A stretch of DNA of 64,000 nt from Posidonia oceanica (lineage: Eukaryota; Streptophyta; Magnoliopsida; Alismatales; Posidoniaceae), in assembly GCA_037176725.1 (NCBI GenBank), contig JAZBRS010000049.1, positions 32,852,001 to 32,916,000 on the forward strand. Reading direction: 5' to 3'. Shown here piece by piece: positions 25,457 through 37,735 of this stretch (position 1 is its first letter; every line of letters starts with the position of its first letter). The position numbers and the translations under genes are program-made. A model generated the notes under the pieces. That model was not told where the DNA came from and did no database searches. It saw only the letters and a program-made list of their open reading frames with translations.

Positions 25457-26729
25457 TGTTAGGATTTTAGGTTTCTTTAGAGGAGAGTAGATAAAGAATT
25501 AAAGATAAATGCAGAATTTTAAACACTTATTTGCCAAACACAAGTAATATACAAGTAAATAGAATAAAGAGAAGGATTTGAATATTAAACTATAAACATA
25601 CAAAGAAGGGGATGAGAGAAATTGAAGTGCAAGAGATACTTATAATGGTTCGGCCTCCCTAGCGTAGTCCACTCCTCGAGAATTTCCTTATTCCAATCTT
25701 ATTTCTTGCCAAGATCTCGTTACTACACCTCTTAATGAAACCACGCCAAGACTCCGCAAAAACCACGGTCTTTCCTTCTCACAACTAGAGAAGCTTGTAC
25801 ACTTATTGAATGTAAAATATAATTCTCAACTCTTTTCTATAATCTCCCAAAACACTTTTGGCAATGTGAAAGGATGAGAATGAAGCTCTTTTGCTTAAAC
25901 AGTGGAAATATTAGTTGGGAAATGCTTGGGAATTTTTCTCACAAGATGGGAATGGAATATTTAGAAAATGATAGGACTTGAAGCTCTAGAATGTGTGTAT
26001 TCTTGTGTCAATAGAGGATGCCTATATGTAGAAAACAAGGATAGAAAGTGTGTGTCTAACGACTATATTTTTACCCTAACGGATAGTCATTCAGTATGTC
26101 GAAATTGGTTTGGTCGATTGAATGACTCATAAATGTTCACAATAGACGAACAGTTTGGTAGACTGAAACTGGTTCAGTATGCTAAATGGGTTCTCGGTTG
26201 TGCACTCTGTAAGTCTAGATTTCGGTATATTGAAAATGGTTCAGTCAACCGAATGACTCACAAATGTTCACAACAGACAAATAATTCGGTAGACCAAAAA
26301 TGCTTTGGTATGCTGAATGAGTTCTCGATTGTGCACTCTGTAAGCCTTGATTTCGGTATATCGAAAATGGTTTGGTATGCCGAAATGCCCTGTAAAGCTC
26401 TATTACTTAATGTTTTCAATGAATGATTAGTTTGGGGGTTTTGACTATTTTCCTAATGTACTATAGAGGTATTTGAAAGATTATTAGATTTCCTAGAATA
26501 CAACATCTTACATTTACATGACACTTTAATTACAATAGAAACTTGATCTCCAATCTTCAATAGAATTAACTTGAATTTGCCTTGAACTTCTACATAGATA
26601 TCTTCTTTGCCAATTTCGCCTTCTTCTTTTTTCAAAGTCCATGAGAACTCATTCTTGACCGATTAAGAAGGTTAGCTCACAAGTATGTTTTGTTATCATC
26701 CAAATAGAGATGAAGTAAATTTGCAAACA
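25457..26729 (-). mobile_element. Solo LTR of a SIRE-like copia element, reverse orientation
   Basis: Read on the minus strand, this 1273 bp block begins TGTTTGCAAATTTAC, continues with a GGATGATAACAAAAC phrase and ends CTAAAATCCTAACA. The SIRE-type LTR at 62019-63333 begins TGTTG with a GATGATAACAAATGG phrase and ends TCGATCCTAACA, and it has a similar length (1315 bp). Flanks TCTCT (25452-25456) and TCTCC (26730-26734) agree at four of five bases, an aged target duplication. No internal region is present, so it is a solo LTR formed by recombination. Between about 26095 and 26385 it contains repeated CGGTATATCGAAA / GTATGCCGAA words like those in its relative. Confidence 0.7.
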
Positions 26730-26734
26730 TCTCC

Positions 26735-27399
26735 GACCATGTAATCTTCTTCCTTGTCATCTCTTCCTTTCACTTAACGTCCTCTCCAGTTGATCCATGC
26801 CTATGCAAGTCACCTTCTTCTGCAATGTGCAATGACGACGTCGATTACGCTACCCACAAGTAACAACCCAAAGAGTGAGGGATAATCGTTGACGCTACCA
26901 TCCAACTTCCAACAGTCCGAAGAGTGTGGTGAAGGGGAGGTAGAGGGAAAAAATCACCGACGTTATCACCAACACCACCTAGTCTATGAGTAACAACAAC
27001 GAACCTCATTGCCCATGTCTTGTGGATCCCCGTTACAACATGCTCATGATTCCTTAGCCCAACCTCATAACCGTCCACCTCCAGCCACAACTACAACATC
27101 TACTCTTACAACAACATCAGGGTTGACATGGTATATCGGGATGGAATGATGTAGGAAAATTGTTTGATTAAATGTCATGACAAGAGTTAATGTTTAGGAG
27201 GTTGTTTGTGCCACAATTGAGATGCCATTGATGTAAACACTATATTGATATATTTTGTACATAAAATTTTCATGTAATTTTCTTCTTATCTAAGTTCATC
27301 TTATTTTCCTTGACATGGCATGGATTATGTGGTGTAGCCATCCCCACTTTTATATTATTATTGATATTGTTTACAATTCCAAATTAAGAATTTTGGAAA
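26735..27399. other. Intergenic DNA right of the solo LTR
   Basis: This continues the pyrimidine-rich target DNA seen before 25456 (short C/T-rich, ACC-rich phrases at about 26740-27110), then becomes AT-rich. A frame on the minus strand (26845-27090) has no family motif. Confidence 0.35.
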
Positions 27400-27970
27400 A
27401 AAAATACTAAAGCAAAACTAATACATGAAAAAAAAAACCTACATGAAAAATATAATAACACTAATACATAAAAAATATAGTAACACTAATATGTGGAAAA
27501 AAGTAGTAACACTATTTTCTAAAAAAAAAAAAAAACTAAAGATCTACTATCACATTTCGTAATACTAAATCTGTGTTGTTTCTACAATAATACTATAGGT
27601 GAAAGAAAATTAACTTGGAAATGAAAAAATATCATTAACACTACTATATGAAAAAAAATAGTAACAATGATGCATGAAAAAAGTTGTAACTTTATTTTCT
27701 AAAAAAAATAAAAAACACTAAAGATCTACTATCACATTTCGTAATACTAAAATCTACATTGTTTTTACACTAATATTATATGTAAAAGAAAATTAACTTG
27801 GAAATGAAAACATACCACTAATACTACTGTATGAAAAAAATAGTAACACTAATGCGTTAAAAAATAGTAACACTAGTACGTGAAAAATAATACTATAAAT
27901 ACAATTTTCTAAAAAAATAAAAAACCCCTAAAGGTCTACTGTTGCATTTCATAATACTAACACCAAAATG
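27400..27970. repeat. AT-rich tandem repeat, three units of about 180-210 bp
   Basis: The phrase CTAAAGATCTACTATCACAT begins at 27536 and again at 27718. A diverged copy, CTAAAGGTCTACTGTTGCAT, starts at 27928, giving spacings of 182 and 210 bp. Each unit also has a GAAAATTAACTTGGAAATGA phrase and shorter internal AGTAACACTAATAC repeats. Confidence 0.8.
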
Positions 27971-28429
27971 TAGTTGTACACTACTTCACAGCTAATAAGC
28001 TGTGCATAAAGGATCAACTACCATTAGATTGCTATCTTACGGTTGTAATGTTTGTAGGAAAAACACAAAAAAGAGAAAAAAGAATCACATCAACCATTCA
28101 TGAAGAATCAAAGTAAACAATTGAAGTACAATCATGTTGGTTGTGCACTAGTGTACAACATTATTGGACTGTAATACTAAATACGTGCATAAAGAGTGGA
28201 ATAATCTCTATGATACACTCTCTAAAATAGGAAATAAGGGATTAGATCCCATAAAATTGGAGGTCCAAAATATTTAAAATCTAATTTAAGAAAAAAATCT
28301 AACGTGGAAGTTTTCTATGATGTCATTAATATGAGGTTGGAATGTGGGTAGGTGAAGTTACCTTTCTAAAAATGTTAAAATAAAAACTAAAATTAGATAT
28401 AAGAAGAAGGGTAAATCCAAAAAAGGGAA

Positions 28430-28960
28430 AACATGGATGTTGGATAAATTGGAAATTTAATTTGAATAAATCCATGACTACCACATAAATAAAAAGAAGA
28501 AGAAGGAAAAACATGGATTGTTTATTTTTTTGAAAGTATTAAGTAGATCAACGTTATTTTTTTTCAAAAAAAAAAAAAAGTAAACTAATCCCAAATGTTA
28601 TTTTAGGAAATAACAAAAAAATTGAAGCTGTTAAAACAAAATTCAATAAATCCATAACTACCACATAAAAAGCACAAAAAAGGATAAAAAAGTTGAAATT
28701 TGAAAGTTACTATTTATCTAAAATAATTAAAATTGGAGGGAAAATAATTTTTTTGAAAAAACAAAAAAACGCAAACTAATCCCACGATTATGCATGTTAT
28801 TTTTGAAAATAACAACAACAATTGAAGTTGTTAAAACAGAATCCAACAAAACCGTCACTACCATAATAAAAACACAAAAAGGGGAAAAAAATGTGAATGT
28901 TGGAAGTTACCATTTATCCAAAATAATCAAAATTAGAGGGAAATTAAAATAAGCAAAACC
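28430..28960. repeat. AT-rich tandem repeat with period of about 200 bp
   Basis: The block AATTGAAG(C/T)TGTTAAAACA followed by ATCCATAACTACCAC and AAATAATTAAAATTGGAGGG occurs at about 28620-28740. It recurs in diverged form at about 28820-28940. A weaker third copy (AATAAATCCATGACTACCAC) lies at about 28462. It is non-coding. Confidence 0.7.
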
Positions 28961-31265
28961 ACTCCAAGTTTTTAGTGGTTTTGAGATTTAACCGTGAGAT
29001 ACATGTACAATGGTTGATTTGAAGATACCTTATTTTAGTTATTAGAAGGTTGCAACATCAGAAGTAGATCCATTTAAATTAACTTAAAAACATATTAATT
29101 GGTCTTTGATTTCATTGTTTTAGTTCAACAGTGGCATAGTTTCTCCCATAGCTGCCGGAACGGAGTTACTATTTTCCACTATTCGAGTTTTGAACGCAGA
29201 GAAGAATGAATAAGGTTTGGGCATCCTGATTTGGACATGGTATTAAGTAAATCATATGGACATGGTGGTAAGCTAATGTGATAGAGATTTAATTTTTACA
29301 CTTATTTTATTCTCAAGTACCACATAAATAATCTTGTTACATCTACTTTGCAATAATTTTATTGTTTGGGTTTCTTTGACTCGTATACAGACACATGTAT
29401 TCACATCCTATTTGCAAGTCTTTTGTATCCCAATTTTCATTAAAATCCTAGTAAAGACACATGGTTTGAGCATATTCTAATTGACAAATGAGAGAAAACA
29501 CGAGTAGATTTTAGTAATTAGCATCACTACACATTTTTTTTTAAAGATCACACGACGGAAAAGACCACGAACATTTTGAACGCATATAAACATCAAATTA
29601 AAAAATAACATTAATAGTCTGAAAACATATTTCCATTCTGTTCTCTTAAAATCCTTTAATAATGTTTAATTTTTAGAGAACACCCCAAGTTAAATTTGTA
29701 TTGTTACTTTTGCATTTAATTAGTAATATTTTGAATAACAACCCAAATATTGATCAATTAGTTTTTTGTTCCAATACTTTTATTATTCTTTTAACTAAGC
29801 AGGAAGGAGAAAACTCATGGGAGCAACGAGAGAGAATTCCATGGCCTCTTTATTCGAAGCCCATGGTCACACATTTCATTTATTATTTAAATTTCAAATT
29901 TATTTTCTTATTAGAATCCATTTATTTCTTTTTATTTTTATGATTATTCGATCATAACTTCCCATAAAAGAGGACATGGTCCAGCATTGGTTTCTTCTTT
30001 TATTGATTTTTGAGTGTACTTTCATTTATTAATGATTCTCATGCCAGTAAAACTATATAATAGTAATAGTAACTTTCCAACATAAAACTTCACCTCGATG
30101 TCCTTTGCCTTTGAGAATTAATAAATAAAATAAATTAAACGTCAATAAAACTATATAATCATAACTTCCCAAATAAAATGTAGTAGGATGTCTTTTAATT
30201 AACCTTTGTAAATCAATAAATCAAATAAGATAGAAATGCACTCTTGATATTTTAATTTCAATTATTTTATTGATTCTTTTATGTCTTATTTTCCCATATT
30301 TTTCTATGTAGAATGTTGCAATCAAGTGGTATCCAAACAAAATAGGAGATCCTCCCTCTCAATTAAACTTCAGTCTGTTGTAAGAAGCTCATCATATATT
30401 TTTTTAACCTTTTATGCTAATCTTTTTTATTGTGAGAACTTTAAAGTGAAATATTCATAATGTGTTTAAAGATCCATGACTTCATTTCTAATTTTCTTCA
30501 CGCATCTTATTGAAATAAGAGTATATACAATTAGGATGATTGCGACTATGCAATCTCAATCTATTTCAAAATCAGCAAATGAAAATTTAAGGTATAGATT
30601 AATTCTATTCTAAAAGAATAAATAAATAAATAAATAAATTTCCATACTTCTATTTTAGGATGATTCAACATGATTAGGATGGATTTAATTCAGTTATTAA
30701 ACATTTCGTCACTAGTATATATTAAGGAAATTGAAAACTTAGGTGATTCTCTACATGTAAAGTTAACTGGAAAATGGGAAATCCAGCCCTAAGTCATGGT
30801 GCGAGACAATAAATACTCGTTCTTCAAAACTAGATAACAAACATTTCTAAAGTCTTGAAATCTGGAGCTCGAGGAATGACTTTTGCTAATACCACAATCC
30901 GTAATGTTAACAAGAGGTGACAACGCAACGGTTAGGCATACAATCTCAACGAGTTTCAATTTACTCTCTTTGGTGGTTAAAATATTGGAATGACTAAGAT
31001 TGCTCTTGTGTCGTATCAGAATATGTGACATCAATCACGCACACGTGTACACAAAACATGTACCACTACACGAACAATTAATTAACACAACCACTCAACC
31101 ATTAATCACACACAAACATGTACACAAAACATGTGCGTACAAATTTCTGAACCTGTATGTATCACCTCCTTTTCTATCACGTCTCTTCTACTACGTACAT
31201 GCACAAATTAACAAGGAGTTAATGATAAATCAATCGCACAAAATAGAAGGAAACAGAAAGAAAAG

Positions 31266-31269
<4 letters not shown>
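28961..31269. other. Intergenic DNA, including an inverted copy of the 15-17 kb repeat
   Basis: No gene is recognised. About 29940-30250 carries AATCATAACTTCCCA, 'aataaataaa' and 'tcaataaatc' phrases matching, in reverse, the array at 15075-16860. At 31035-31135 there are near-repeated ACATGTACACAAAACATGT-type phrases. Confidence 0.4.

Positions 31270-31299
<30 letters not shown>
31270..31299. repeat. (GA)n microsatellite
   Basis: About 30 bp of GA repeats followed by GGAGGAGGAGAAGGAG, just left of the GC-rich island at 31.4 kb. Confidence 0.95.
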
Positions 31300-31302
<3 letters not shown>

Positions 31303-31379
31303 GAGGAGAAGGAGAGAGATCCGAGGTCGCGCATGCAGCGGTAGACATAATCTAGCAGTAGACGACAAGATCCTAATCG

Positions 31380-31795
31380 GATCCGATGCACGTGGGGGCC
31401 CACGAGAAGGTCATGTCCACGTCAGTGTGGAGCCGCGGGCCCCGCCTCCTCTGGCCGAGCAGCCTTACGTCAGTATTGAGGTCAAACAGGGGAGGAAAGG
31501 CCTGGGAAGTCGTGCGACAGTTGTTGGGGACACCGACTCAGAATCCAGACCCATCGACCGGTCAGGGTCCAGTCTGAGGGTTCAGGGTATGGAATACGAT
31601 TGGGATGGGACACCTCGGGCCCATGGAAGGAAGCCCATTCTGCAGATTTGCAGGCCTGCATGGGCCTTTTCTTTGCCTCTCTGCCTCTGGGAAAAGAAAA
31701 GAAAAGAAGAGGAGAGGAAAGGAAAGGAGCGGTGGACTCGCTTGTCGGCCCTCTCTCTTTTGTGTCTTAGGAATGGAATTGGAAGACTGTAATTT
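31380..31795 (+). promoter_or_regulatory. GC-rich, promoter-like island of unknown function
   Basis: This block is much GC-richer than the surrounding DNA. It contains a G-box-like CACGTGG at about 31389, palindromic GGGCCC motifs (about 31396, 31437) and several GGCCCA/TGGGCC elements (about 31396-31405, 31616-31622, 31668-31674). Such elements are common in plant proximal promoters. Several frames are open across it, including one of 121 codons at 31427-31792, but none shows a recognisable domain. Either it is the promoter and first part of an unrecognised transcript, or it is a displaced promoter fragment. Confidence 0.3.
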
Positions 31796-33450
31796 TTGTT
31801 GCTGTGTTATTTATTAGTAGTACCCACTTTGTACTGTATGTCTTCCAACCTTTTCTCTTTTGGGGGAAGGAAGGCAGGCATCAGTCACGAGACCCTTACT
31901 TTTTTGGATCCTGTTGGGTTGAGTTGAACACATTGACGAGACCTTCCTGGTATCGTTGCTTCATAAACATCGACATGAAACTAAGGTCACAGCTCGAAAA
32001 CAGTCCAGTCCCGCACGAGTCATGGTGCTAAATGCTTTCAAATCTCTCGGGGAGTTTAGTGGGAAGAAGCTATTTGGAGAAACGACATGAATCATATTTA
32101 AGTCTATTCCTTAATGATCCTCTAGTGAGTTGGTTACCGGCCTAGCCTCCCACAAGTCACAGCATATCCATATACCTAGTACGATCAGTTTATACTGACT
32201 GCACCATCAAAGTTTAGTTTTATCCAATTTTCAGGTGGTTATATCTATTTGCAAAGCAATTGCCACCAAGTTTTAGATAATAACTGAATGTCTGAGTTGG
32301 GTGAGGATTATCCTCTAGTGAGTGACGACTACTCTCACTCTCTCTCAGGCTCCATCAACCCACTATTGAAACACTTGTAGGATGCATCTCCTAAGAAATG
32401 TTTTTCAACACTTAAGGAGTAATATTTGAAGTAATGCTTCGTACCAATGGGTGCAGAACTTTTTGTTTGAAAAAAAAAAAAAAAAAAACTCCTATAGCCA
32501 TTGCAAATGATAAATATAGACACCAAATATCGTATAGCCACATGTATTCAGTCACACATTTTCAAAGAGGCTTCTTTTAGGTTTTTCGAAGAGGCTGTTG
32601 AAAATTGAAACAATTTTCTAAAGAGTATAAGACGGAAGCCCAATTAAGACCAGGCCCACCCTTAGCTCCAGTTAGCTGGTCTTTCAAAAGCCTCATTCAA
32701 GCATGAGCGGCGTCACCCAATTTCCTTTTTTTTCAAATGATCTGGCAGTATGTTCCTTCTCTCTCGAATTAACTAGACTTTAACTTATTTAAAAAAAAAC
32801 TAGACTGTAACAAAATAAAGTATAAATTTTATTAGCTTGTATTGAAAGAAAGATATAATGTATTAGACCCATTACTTGTAATCTTATTTAGAGATAATAT
32901 CGTCGTTGAATATAAACTTCTGTCCTGGAAATACCAAGACTTCATATTTCAATTTAGTTAAATAAGGTTGACATGAAATAACTCCATATTTCAATTAAGA
33001 TCTGTATATATATTAGTACTTCCTTTTGGAAATGGACTCTTCCCATTAATTTGAGTCTTGCCAATTTGTTTCGGTACATCCTCTTTATATTAATAAGGAA
33101 TATATGATTAGTCAGACCTCATTCAGTCATTCTTAGGGGCGTAAATTTAGCTTGAGCTTGTGAGGCCACTTGCTTTCAACATATGCGGAGTCGGGAATTC
33201 TACAGTCTGGAGGCTGTAGAAAATAAATTGTCAAAGTAAATTAAAATTTTTTTTGATACTATGATTATAATCTAAAAGTATGTCAACTTTAAAAACTTAA
33301 AAAAAGTGACGGATAGGAAACAATAATCTCCTCATTCTGATATAATCCCAGCAATCTTAATTATATAATCCCCAAAAGAAGGAGAAAAGAAGAATCAAAC
33401 CAAAACCCAGTTCACAACTTCAACCACCACCAGCATCACTTCTTCCTTCC
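31796..33450. other. Intergenic DNA upstream of the receptor-kinase fragment
   Basis: No gene is seen. The phrase ATCCTCTAGTGAGT occurs at about 32118 and about 32310, bracketing a 200 bp block. A poly-A run is at about 32471-32488. A TATATAA at about 33362, some 85 bp before the ATG at 33451, may be a residual promoter of the CrRLK1L fragment. Confidence 0.35.
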
Positions 33451-34065
33451 ATGGACCACCACCAGCATCGGTACCACTTCTTCTTTGCCATCCTCATCTT
33501 CTTCCTTCAATTTTGCTCCAACGCCTTCACTTTTGCTGACAACTACCTCCCCAACTGTGGCTCAACCACCACCACCTTCTCTGACGGCTCCAACCCTTGC
33601 TCTTTCCTCCTTGACTCCACCTCTACTTCCAACAACAACAGGATCACCTTCTCCTTCGATGGTTCTTCGACTCTAACAAACCCCAACCCTTTTACCTCCA
33701 CTGTCAACCTCTACATAATAGCTCGCTTCTTCCCCAATTCCTCCTCATACAACTTCCCAATCAAACAGAAAGGAAACCATGTGGTCCGTCTCCACTTCTA
33801 CCCCTTCTCCACTACTACCCAAGATCTCTCTTCCTCAATTTTCAACGTCTTGGCCTCTGGGTTTCCACTTCAGCAAATCAGCTCACGGTTGAAGCTGAGC
33901 TTAGGGAGCGAGTGGAGCAAATCAGACTGTGGGGGCAGGCTCGCCAGCAGTGCAAATCAGAAAATGGAAATTAGTGTTTTTCGCCTGTTTCGCTTGAGAG
34001 AGAAAGGTTTTTTGCGTGTGTGGGAGAGAGAAGAGAGAGCACGGGGGAGTCGTGCTTCGTTTTAG
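33451..34065 (+). pseudogene. Truncated CrRLK1L (malectin-like) receptor kinase, N-terminal fragment
   Basis: The first 140 residues resemble the ectodomain start of Catharanthus roseus RLK1-like kinases. There is a hydrophobic signal peptide (FFFAILIFFLQFC), then FADNYLPNCGS, IARFFPNSSSYNFPIKQKG, HVVRLHFYPF and FNVLASGF, all hallmark phrases of the first malectin-like domain. At about base 33870 the homology stops. The remaining 64 codons (RLKLSLGSEWSKSD...) match nothing I know, and there is no second malectin domain, transmembrane segment or kinase. Members of this family usually have one exon of about 2.5 kb, so this is a 5' truncated copy, not a first exon. In another frame, about 33870-33975 reads as a plausible peptide (VEAELRERVEQIRLW), so a foreign coding scrap may be joined here. 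A TATATAA lies about 85 bp upstream. Full CrRLK1L proteins act as plasma-membrane sensors; this copy cannot signal. Confidence 0.8.
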
Positions 34066-34385
34066 GAGGACTATTTGTAAAATATTATACTTAATATAAT
34101 GTATTGTTTTCGAAGTCCAGTGGGACAAAACCTCCACCTAAATCCACCCTTGGCTTTCGGCATGTAAAAGATTGATTTGAATCTAAATAAGTCAAACACG
34201 AGATTTAATGAGCTCGGCTCAGCTCACTAATGCAGATGAACACAAGGAATAGTATATGTGTGTGCCCAATATATACATAACTTCTGCAACATATATCAAA
34301 GTTATATCAAGTACAGTAATCTATTAAATAGTAGCCTACTTATTTTCTGTAGAATTCCATTAGAAGTTTAAAAAGTCCATTCTAG

Positions 34386-34652
34386 AAGTAAACTAGTAAT
34401 AAGATTGTAGCCAACTTTGTCTGTAGCTAACCATGTGACTAATAATAAGATTGTAAAATATAAAATATAAAATATAAAATATTATTTTTTATTTTTTTCA
34501 TTTGTCATTTTTACAAATACAAAGTAAACTAGTAATAAGATTGTAGCTAACTATGTCTGCAGCTAACTATGTGACTAATAATAATATTGTAAAATATAAA
34601 TTAGGAAATATTATTTTCTATTTTTTTCATTTGTCATTTTTACAAATACATT
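34386..34652. repeat. Tandem duplication, unit about 134 bp
   Basis: Two copies begin with AAGTAAACTAGTAATAAGAT and end with TTTGTCATTTTTACAAATAC, at 34386-34521 and 34522-34652. The first copy has an internal (AAAATAT)n expansion. It is recent enough to remain highly similar. Confidence 0.85.
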
Positions 34653-35149
34653 TTTAAATGTAATCTGAAAATATAGGATAGTGTTTGCACTTGTCATTAA
34701 TTATTCATTTATTTGAAACAAACATTTGTAATAATTATAAAACTAAATGACTAAAAGTTAAAGGTTCCAAAATATTATTTAATATTAACATTATTGGCCC
34801 ATATGTTTAATAATTTTTTAAATATATTTATTCTAAGAAATATTAAAGAATTCAATATAATATGAATTAGGGTTTACATGAAGAAGTCATATGATTTATT
34901 AGGAGGGAGTTAAAAAGTAGTAGCATATTATATGGATATGAGGAGGTTTATGTTTCTAAAAAGGACATGTTCTCAATCAAATTATAGTTTAAAATAAACA
35001 AACATATTTCTATAGATATTATAATAATTGCAATATTAATCTTGATTGTTTTTTTAATTATTCATTAGAAAGTAATTAAAATATGATTTATTTAGAAAAA
35101 GACCAGATTAAATGGGGATAAATTAAACTTCAAATTGAAGAAATATTTA
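34653..35149. other. AT-rich intergenic DNA
   Basis: No gene or distinct repeat structure was recognised in this stretch. Confidence 0.4.
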
Positions 35150-35460
35150 ACTTTATGAACATGAGATGTGGTAATAAATAACATATCATATATAAATCTT
35201 TGTAAAAGAAGATGAAAGGACATTATGCAACATTGGACGTTAATTTGGTGTGTCGCCATACTTTTGGTATATCTTCAACTCCTATTTATTTTCTTAAAAG
35301 GAGTACAGATAATAGACTAAAAATGTATTTTACAACAATTAAAAAAACTAAATAATAATAATGATGTAAAAAAGTGTGAAAAAATCAATCTAAATAATAT
35401 AGGGATAAAGAAAAATATAAGTAATTTTTTATTAAATGTCAATAACACTTTAGATAATAT
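35150..35460. repeat. Left copy of a dispersed repeat of about 300 bp
   Basis: A block containing TAATTTGGTGTGTC, 'aactcctatt', AAAGGAGTA(C/T)AGATAATAGA and AATCTAAATAATATAG recurs in the same orientation and order at about 53050-53360. The two copies flank the whole retrotransposon nest, 17.9 kb apart. It is non-coding. Confidence 0.75.
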
Positions 35461-35879
35461 TTAACTTTATGAACATGAGATATAGTAATAAATAAATATT
35501 GACATCAAAAGAGTTTTTACAAGTGGACTTTGTAGTCCAAGACAGCCTAATATAAGAAAGTTCGCTAAAAACACTACTCCAAGTTCAAGGCCCACTACCA
35601 GCCCAAAAGAGCAAAAAGAGGAGGTGCTTTATGTACGTGAGACACTTCCCTCCCCTGTATGTTTTAAGCGTCATCTCGTCTACATGATTTAAAGAAAAGA
35701 AAAGATTTGGATAAAGTCTTAATATCCGAATACGTCAACATACCACTTCAATTTCAAAGTGGTTGAGTAAAAATAATTGATATCATCTGATCATATCGAA
35801 GCAAATTTGGGAATTTTTGAATTCAAATTCCTAATTGATGCGAATTCAAAAGGAGGTGCACCATCTCTACGTAAAGAGT

Positions 35880-36050
35880 GGAGATGCACCGAAGGAAGGA
35901 TATAGACACCCAGAAGTACATACGCCCACAAGAGACAAAGAGAAACACACACAAGGCAAGAAGAAGATGCGCCAAAGAAAGGACATAGACACCCAGAAGC
36001 ACATACGCTCACAAGAGACAAAGAGAAACACACACAAGGTAAGAAGAGAA
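35880..36050. repeat. Two-copy tandem repeat, 83 bp unit
   Basis: The phrase GACACCCAGAAG(T/C)ACATACG followed by CACAAGAGACAAAGAGAAAC and ACACACAAGG begins at 35905 and again at 35988. The copies are nearly identical. The apparent reading frames across them on both strands are by-products of the repeat. Confidence 0.85.
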
Positions 36051-36189
36051 AGAGGAAGCCATCTAAAGAGTTCCACGACACTCAACCTCGCACTTGCATT
36101 TACGCCTACTCAGGGAGAACGTAACGAGAAGAACAACTCTTGGCATTGTAAGGCTTCCTCTTCCCTTTTTGAAATTGCTCCACCATAGG

Positions 36190-36407
36190 GCATGTACATG
36201 CATCCAAATGTCACGTATATGATAGATAACACGATATTCAAATCACATATATTTCTTAATGCCCTTATATGCAATGTTATATCATGTATTACTCGACATT
36301 ATATTCAGTAATACAAACCCATATGTACCATATATGACTTATGTCTTTCACGTTGCCCCTATATGCAACGACACACGATGTATCATTCGACACTTTATTC
36401 AACAATA
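36190..36407. repeat. AT-rich array, left of the nest insertion
   Basis: The phrase TATATGCAA(T/C)G...ATGTAT(T/C)A followed by TTCGACA-TTATTCA occurs twice, about 96 bp apart (near 36267 and 36363). The same array resumes right of the nest at about 52126, so the nested LTRs were inserted into it. Confidence 0.6.
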
Positions 36408-37735
36408 TAGTAACGATCTCGGTTGTCACCAACCTAATAATACACATAATATTTTATTTTTTTTAAAGAAACATTGGATTCTAATTCAAATACCAAAATA
36501 TTAATAACAGCATAAGGGTAGAACATCTACCCAAAATCCTCGATGTGTGGTTGAGTGATTTCTCTATATGCACTAGTAAGGAAACCATCTCCTAATCTGT
36601 ACCTGCAACACATAAAACAAAACACACGTGAGTGACCATTAAAAAGATTACTCAACACACACTCACCAAGAAACACAAAACTAAAAGCCACAAAGCAGAA
36701 CCAAAACGCACTGGTGGAACACACAGGCATGATGCGCCACCTCAACGTGCAAAAACCCACCAAAACTAAGGCGACATCACAACTTTGATGTCGAAAGTCA
36801 AAACGACTAGAAGGCGTGATGCATCAAACCACTTGTGCATGCACTGCAACACAAGACTAAAAAATCCAAGAGAAAATTGACTCAAAAACCAAATCTCGAA
36901 ACCACACTGGTATCCTAATATTGATGTTCTAAAAAATCTACTAAAAATCTCTAAAGTCATGATGCATACGAGTCACAATGATATGCATCAGAATGCCAAT
37001 ATTAAATACATTAAAATCCCAACCTAACAATAAAATGGTCAAAACGTGTACTCAAAACGCGTGCTTCCAACGTGTCAGACGAACTGCAGAACTTCTGTTT
37101 GCAATTCGCCTCAAAACTCAATCAGGCAACAAAACTCAGAAAAACCAAAACCAACCAGGAGCATGCATGTAAAAACTCTAGGACATGCATCTCAAGCCAC
37201 TCAATTTACTCTGAGCAACACATAAAGTACGGTATGATCCCACATCCTTAATATGCATATCAGACAATCAATGGTGTCTGAATGCTCTATATCGCATACA
37301 TAACACTTCAATAACACACACACACACACACACACACATGCACGTGTCGTGTCACTTGGGTCCAAGCAACTGACACCGGCCACAAGCAGCCGTTGAAATG
37401 CACTGTATTGCCACAGACGAGTCACCCTGCAAAAGAGCTCACCCGTCCCAGGTCCCTCCTCTCTGAAGAACCCTCATAATTGTCTACTCTGAGACGTCAC
37501 TAGAAGCAAGACACGTGCATATCATCAACTGGTCAACTCTCACAGGGTACGCACTATCGACGTCCTCGGTGCTCAGGCCACCTAATAAAATCTAAACTCT
37601 TGACCCTGCCAGTACACAGATATTAGAAAAACCTGTTTCGAATAAAAACCATAACACACTTAAACACAACAACATTAGATTTCTGCTGTACAGGCCAAAC
37701 CGCACGACCAATCTGCGTCCGTGACCCATGCCTAT

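Noticed and set aside
27400..28960. Possible CRISPR-like or satellite array
   Set aside because: The units are diverged AT-rich tandem repeats without regular unique spacers, in a plant genome. They are reported only as tandem repeats.
35791..36188. Open frames on both strands around the 83 bp repeat
   Set aside because: The tandem repeat keeps several frames open. No domain is present and the strands compete.
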